Source: Bacillus thermotolerans
GTDB lineage: Bacteria; Bacillota; Bacilli; Bacillales; Domibacillaceae
Direction: 5' to 3'
Length of the DNA: 64,000 bases
Assembly (NCBI RefSeq): GCF_000812025.2
Contig: NZ_JWJE02000018.1
Coordinates: forward strand, 56,286 to 120,285
Part shown: in pieces, positions 60,575-64,000 of the stretch
Layout of the letters: every line of letters starts with the position of its first letter
How positions within the stretch are numbered: the stretch's first letter is position 1
Made by a program: the position numbers and the translations under genes
The notes under the pieces: model-generated
The model's input: the letters and a program-made list of their open reading frames with translations, nothing else
Told to the model about the DNA's origin: nothing
Databases searched by the model: none

Positions 60575-63500
60575 ATGGCTTACCAACCAAAGTCTTATCG
60601 TAAGTTTGTTGCCACTGCAGCAACAGCTACTCTAGTAGCAACTGCAGTATCTCCAGCAGCGGCTGCTCCAACAAGCGCTGCGGAATTCACAGACGTATCT
60701 CAGCGCTATGAAAAAGCTGTTGAGTACGTAGTAAACGAAAAACTAGCTATCGGTATCACTCCAACTCAATTTGGTACTGCACTTCCAATCAAACGTGTAG
60801 ATGCAGCAGTTATGATTGCTCGCGCAGCTTACCTGGATGTTGCTAATGCACCAGATTCAGGTTTTACAGATGTACCAAACCGTGCGAAAAAATACGTAGA
60901 TGCACTTAAAGAAGCAGGCATCATCAACGGTAAATCAGCTACTCAATTCGCTTCTGAGGACCCAATCACTCGTGGTGAAATGGCATTGATCCTTTCCAGA
61001 GCATATAATTTAACTGGCGAAGCTGACCACAGCTTTACAGATGTATCTGATCGTTATGACGAAGCGGTTCAAGCACTTGTAGAAGCAGGTATCACTCAAG
61101 GTAAATCTGATACTCAATTCGGTACTCAAGATGATATCACTCGTGGTGAGTTTGCTCTATTCTTACACAGAGCTGAAGAATACAGACCAGATCCAGATGT
61201 TGATCCAAAACCAATTCCTGGAATCTCTGAAGTAACAGCTCTTAATGAAAACCAAATTACATTAACATTCGAAAAGCCTGTTGATGAAGAACAAATCGAC
61301 TTTATCGAAGAAGCAGGCAACCGTATCGTTGTGTACACTAACTCTGAAACAGCTCAAACAGCTGGCCTAGTTTCCCGTGTAGTGAACTTCAACGATGAAG
61401 GCACAGAAGCTACTGCAGTATTAGTTGACAACCCAAGTGTTGAAGGCAACGTAGAAGGCTTAGTAGAAGGCCGTGAATACACAGTTGCTCTAGTAGACCG
61501 CTATGGTACAGACACTCGTCTTGCTAAAGTGATCGAAAAATCAGCTCCAACAGTTCTTCTTGCTGGTATCGAAGCTCCAGCTGTAAGCATTGAAGGACAA
61601 GATGACGATGAGCTTGTATTCAGCTTCAGCGAAGAAGTAACAGATGCAGCGACTAACCCAGCTAACTATACTTTCTATGATGAAAATGACCAAGTGGTAC
61701 AAGGCGTTATTACTGAAAGAGGCCAATTCACAAACAGAACAGCTAACGATGAAGTTGAGTTCGTTATCAACCCAGGTTTACTAGAAGCAGGCGAAACATA
61801 CCGCGTGGTTCTTAGCCAAAACATCGTAGCGAAAGATGGTTCTACATTTGCTGACGAAGCAAGAAATGTTGAATTCGCTACACCGTCTGTTGCTGAAGCA
61901 AAACCAGCACCAACTGTAGCACGTGTTACTGGTCAAGACCAAGTGACTGTAACATTTGACAAGCCGATTGTTGACTTCGAAGAATTGAGCAACTTAAATC
62001 TATTTAATGTTTCTCAAGCAGATGGACGCGAATTCGATGTAAACAGCGTTGAATTAGTAGGCGACAGAAACGTTGTTCTAACGATCGAGCCTCTAGTGGC
62101 TGACGGACAAGAACAATTCCTTCGTGACGGCAGAACTTATCAAGTAGATATGCCTCAAGGCTTTGCAGTTAACGAAGTTTACCAAAACGCTGCAAACGAT
62201 GCAGTAAATAACTTAACAGTTGCTGCAGCTACTAACGCTGAAGTAACTTCATTCACTGCTGAGCTAGTACGCCAAGCTGATCAAAAAGATTCTGCAGACC
62301 TTCTTCTAGAATTAGATCAGCCTGCAACAGTTACAGGTGAAGGCAATATTACAATTGAAAACTTGGATATTGACCCGGTTGTTATTCCTGCTGAAGATCT
62401 TGAAGTATATGAAGGCGACCCAACAGGTAAGACATTCGTTCTAAGAGACGTTACAGAAGAATTCGTACCTGAAGATGGCGAAACTTACCGTGTAACAGTA
62501 GATGCTGGCGTATTCCAAGCTATCACTACAAATGCGGATGAAGCAAAAGTGAACGATGAAATGGATGCTGAGCTACAAGGTATCGATGTATCTGCTCCAG
62601 AAGTTGAGTCTATCACAGCTGTTTCTACAGAAGAAATTCAAGTTGAGTTTGATGAAGATATCAATATCAGCGGCTTAGAAGAAACAGACGTTCGCGTAGC
62701 TGGATTCCTTCGTTCAGTAACTGGTCAAGTAAGCCCGCTTACTCAACTAACAGGTGCTAACTTAATTGAAGTATCTGCTGATGGCAATGTATTAACAATT
62801 ACACCAGCTCATGAAGCAGTTAAATTTGCAACAGGTAATGTAGAAGACTTCTTGCAAATTGATGCTGATTCATTCACAGATGAAAACGAAATCGAAAACG
62901 CTGCTTTCGATTCTGACGATCTAGAGGAAGCAGATTTCAACGATGAAGCAGCTCCAGTCATCCTTGGAACTGAGATCACAGCTGCTGACGAATTAGAGCT
63001 TACTTACAGTGAAGCTGTTCGCTTCAACGGTGGAGAGCCAGCTGAAGCAGGTGCTCAATTCACAGTAACAGGTGCTCTAAGAAATGGCACAGCAACTACT
63101 GCAACAAATGAAGGCGAAGATAACACTATCGAGCTAGGCTTCGACCAAGCGATCTTTGAAGCTGGCAAAGTATATCCTAACGCTCAGTTGAGATATATTG
63201 CTAACACAGTTTCTGCTGTAGAAGACCTTGAAGATAACAGACAACCTTCTCAAACAGTTAACGGCCTTGTGAATGCAAATCCTGAGTTTGCAGCACAACA
63301 ACCACCAACTGAACAAGAAGTAAGTGAAGAAATTCAACGCGAACTTCAAGAAGCAGTTGAAACAGCTGTTGAAGAATTCGGAGTTCCGGTTGCAGTAGAT
63401 GGTACTGATATTACTGTTGAAGTAACACCAGAGACTGTTGCAAACTTAAATGGCACAGGCTTCTTCACATCACTAGTTGAAAATGGTGTTAATGCAGTTG

Positions 63501-63670
63501 TAATTAATGACCAAAGATATAACCTTTTAGAGCAAGCTGGAGCAGCTAGATCAGCTATTATTGCAGATCTACTTGCTGATGACACTGCTACAATCGGTTT
63601 AGTATACTCTTACGGCACTGGCAACGAAGCTGTAGTTGACTACACTGTAACTCTTGGAGACGTTCAATAA
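60575..63670 (+). CDS. S-layer protein with three SLH domains
   Basis: A 1031-residue secreted protein, probably the main S-layer subunit. Signal peptide about 1-31 (AVSPAAAAP); SLH domains at about 35-205 with IKRVDAAVMIARAA, ITRGEMALILSRAY and ITRGEFALFLHRAE; then repeated Ig-like modules with the recurring pattern 'T..DE..V.F.E.V' (ITLTFEKPV, LVFSFSEEV, VTVTFDKPI, IQVEFDEDI, LELTYSEAV). It is acidic and I saw no cysteine. Codon use is strongly biased, pointing to very high expression. Would bind pyruvylated SCWP made through CsaB. Confidence 0.9.
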   Translation: MAYQPKSYRKFVATAATATLVATAVSPAAAAPTSAAEFTDVSQRYEKAVEYVVNEKLAIGITPTQFGTALPIKRVDAAVMIARAAYLDVANAPDSGFTDVPNRAKKYVDALKEAGIINGKSATQFASEDPITRGEMALILSRAYNLTGEADHSFTDVSDRYDEAVQALVEAGITQGKSDTQFGTQDDITRGEFALFLHRAEEYRPDPDVDPKPIPGISEVTALNENQITLTFEKPVDEEQIDFIEEAGNRIVVYTNSETAQTAGLVSRVVNFNDEGTEATAVLVDNPSVEGNVEGLVEGREYTVALVDRYGTDTRLAKVIEKSAPTVLLAGIEAPAVSIEGQDDDELVFSFSEEVTDAATNPANYTFYDENDQVVQGVITERGQFTNRTANDEVEFVINPGLLEAGETYRVVLSQNIVAKDGSTFADEARNVEFATPSVAEAKPAPTVARVTGQDQVTVTFDKPIVDFEELSNLNLFNVSQADGREFDVNSVELVGDRNVVLTIEPLVADGQEQFLRDGRTYQVDMPQGFAVNEVYQNAANDAVNNLTVAAATNAEVTSFTAELVRQADQKDSADLLLELDQPATVTGEGNITIENLDIDPVVIPAEDLEVYEGDPTGKTFVLRDVTEEFVPEDGETYRVTVDAGVFQAITTNADEAKVNDEMDAELQGIDVSAPEVESITAVSTEEIQVEFDEDINISGLEETDVRVAGFLRSVTGQVSPLTQLTGANLIEVSADGNVLTITPAHEAVKFATGNVEDFLQIDADSFTDENEIENAAFDSDDLEEADFNDEAAPVILGTEITAADELELTYSEAVRFNGGEPAEAGAQFTVTGALRNGTATTATNEGEDNTIELGFDQAIFEAGKVYPNAQLRYIANTVSAVEDLEDNRQPSQTVNGLVNANPEFAAQQPPTEQEVSEEIQRELQEAVETAVEEFGVPVAVDGTDITVEVTPETVANLNGTGFFTSLVENGVNAVVINDQRYNLLEQAGAARSAIIADLLADDTATIGLVYSYGTGNEAVVDYTVTLGDVQ

Positions 63671-63706
63671 TCTATTCATAGATTTCTAAAGAACTTCTCG
63701 GAAGTT

Positions 63707-63807
63707 AGAAGACCAACCACTTGAGTGGTTGGTCTTCTCACGTTGTTGAAAAACAACTTAGTCAAGAAAACCCTGGTGAATTCTCACCGGGGTTTTCACT
63801 TTTTTTG
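63707..63807 (+). terminator. Tandem terminators after the S-layer gene
   Basis: A perfect 15-bp stem AGAAGACCAACCACT / AGTGGTTGGTCTTCT (63707-63738) is followed by GAAAACCCTGGTG / CACCGGGGTTTTC (63766-63797) with a T-run. Double terminators fit a very strongly expressed gene. Confidence 0.85.
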
Positions 63808-63812
63808 AATTG

Positions 63813-64000
63813 TTAAACGGAACCTTCTATAATATGAGAAGTGAGGTGGAGACCGATTTTCTGTAAAGAGCGGAGTTTGGCCCACTTTTTCAAGTTTTGT
63901 ATGATGCCGGTCATCAAAACTTGCGTTTTCACTTTTTGAACTCCACGGTAACGTGCATAGCGCAGACCGTGGAGTTCTTTACTGTGTGCAAAGCTTAATT
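63813..64000 (-). mobile_element. IS1182-family transposase, C-terminal end (cut by window edge)
   Basis: The minus strand reads from the right edge as an open frame of 61 codons to a TAA at 63813-63815. It includes SFAHSKELHGLRYARYRGV, QKVKTQVLMTGIIQNLKKW and a short tail. This matches the C-terminal end of IS1182-type DDE transposases, where 'FAxSKxLHGLRYxRxRG' and 'QxLxTxxxQNxKK' are usual. Whether the element is complete cannot be seen. Confidence 0.75.

Overview
The window is a chromosome segment of a motile, endospore-forming member of the Bacillales (Bacillaceae-like). The gene order fsa-murAB-glpX-rho-rpmE-tdk-prfA-prmC-spoIIR-ywlC-mntP-ywlE-rpiB-ywlG-glyA-upp-mnaA-atp operon-ywzB-ywmB-murAA-spoIID-spoIIQ-spoIIID-mbl-flhO-flhP-fabZ-ywpF-ssbB-ywqA closely follows the origin-proximal part of the Bacillus subtilis map. 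Spore genes (spoIIR, spoIID, spoIIQ, spoIIID), flagellar rod genes (flhO, flhP) and a competence-type SSB support this placement. No rRNA or tRNA gene, CRISPR array or prophage was seen. The only mobile-element trace is the C-terminal end of an IS1182-type transposase at the right edge.

Left part (1-41 kb): housekeeping core. After the end of transaldolase there is an 850-bp array of 246-bp tandem repeats built from two 123-bp hairpin half-units. Then come cell-wall (murAB, murAA, mbl), translation (prfA, prmC, rpmE, tsaC), nucleotide (tdk, upp), one-carbon (glyA) and energy (atpZIBEFHAGDC) genes. A dense group of DnaA-box-like 9-mers lies at the spoIIR-ywlC junction. A gene at 35.2 kb is split in two frames at an A AAA AAG slippery heptamer. 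A 53-codon ORF follows ssbB.

Right part (41.6-64 kb): a surface island. Four consecutive secreted enzymes (amidase, subtilisin-like protease, NlpC/P60 peptidase, glucosaminidase) each carry three SLH domains, and a 1031-residue SLH S-layer protein ends the island. Between them lie genes for the polymer that SLH domains bind: csaB (pyruvyl transferase), a UDP-ManNAc dehydrogenase, a TagA/WecG transferase, two GT4 glycosyltransferases, a MurJ-like flippase and an unrecognised large lipoprotein. mnaA at 15.7 kb would supply UDP-ManNAc. The inferred logic is synthesis, export and pyruvylation of a ManNAc-containing wall polymer, which then holds the S-layer protein and SLH-tagged hydrolases.

The most unusual non-coding structure is a pair of intergenic arrays (48.75-48.90 kb and 54.09-54.37 kb) built on the same 9-nt core, ATGAGCGAT, repeated every 18-21 bp. 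They lie in opposite orientations, each just past a gene terminator inside a convergent gene pair. The larger array also carries an internal 80-bp duplication. I know of no function for them.
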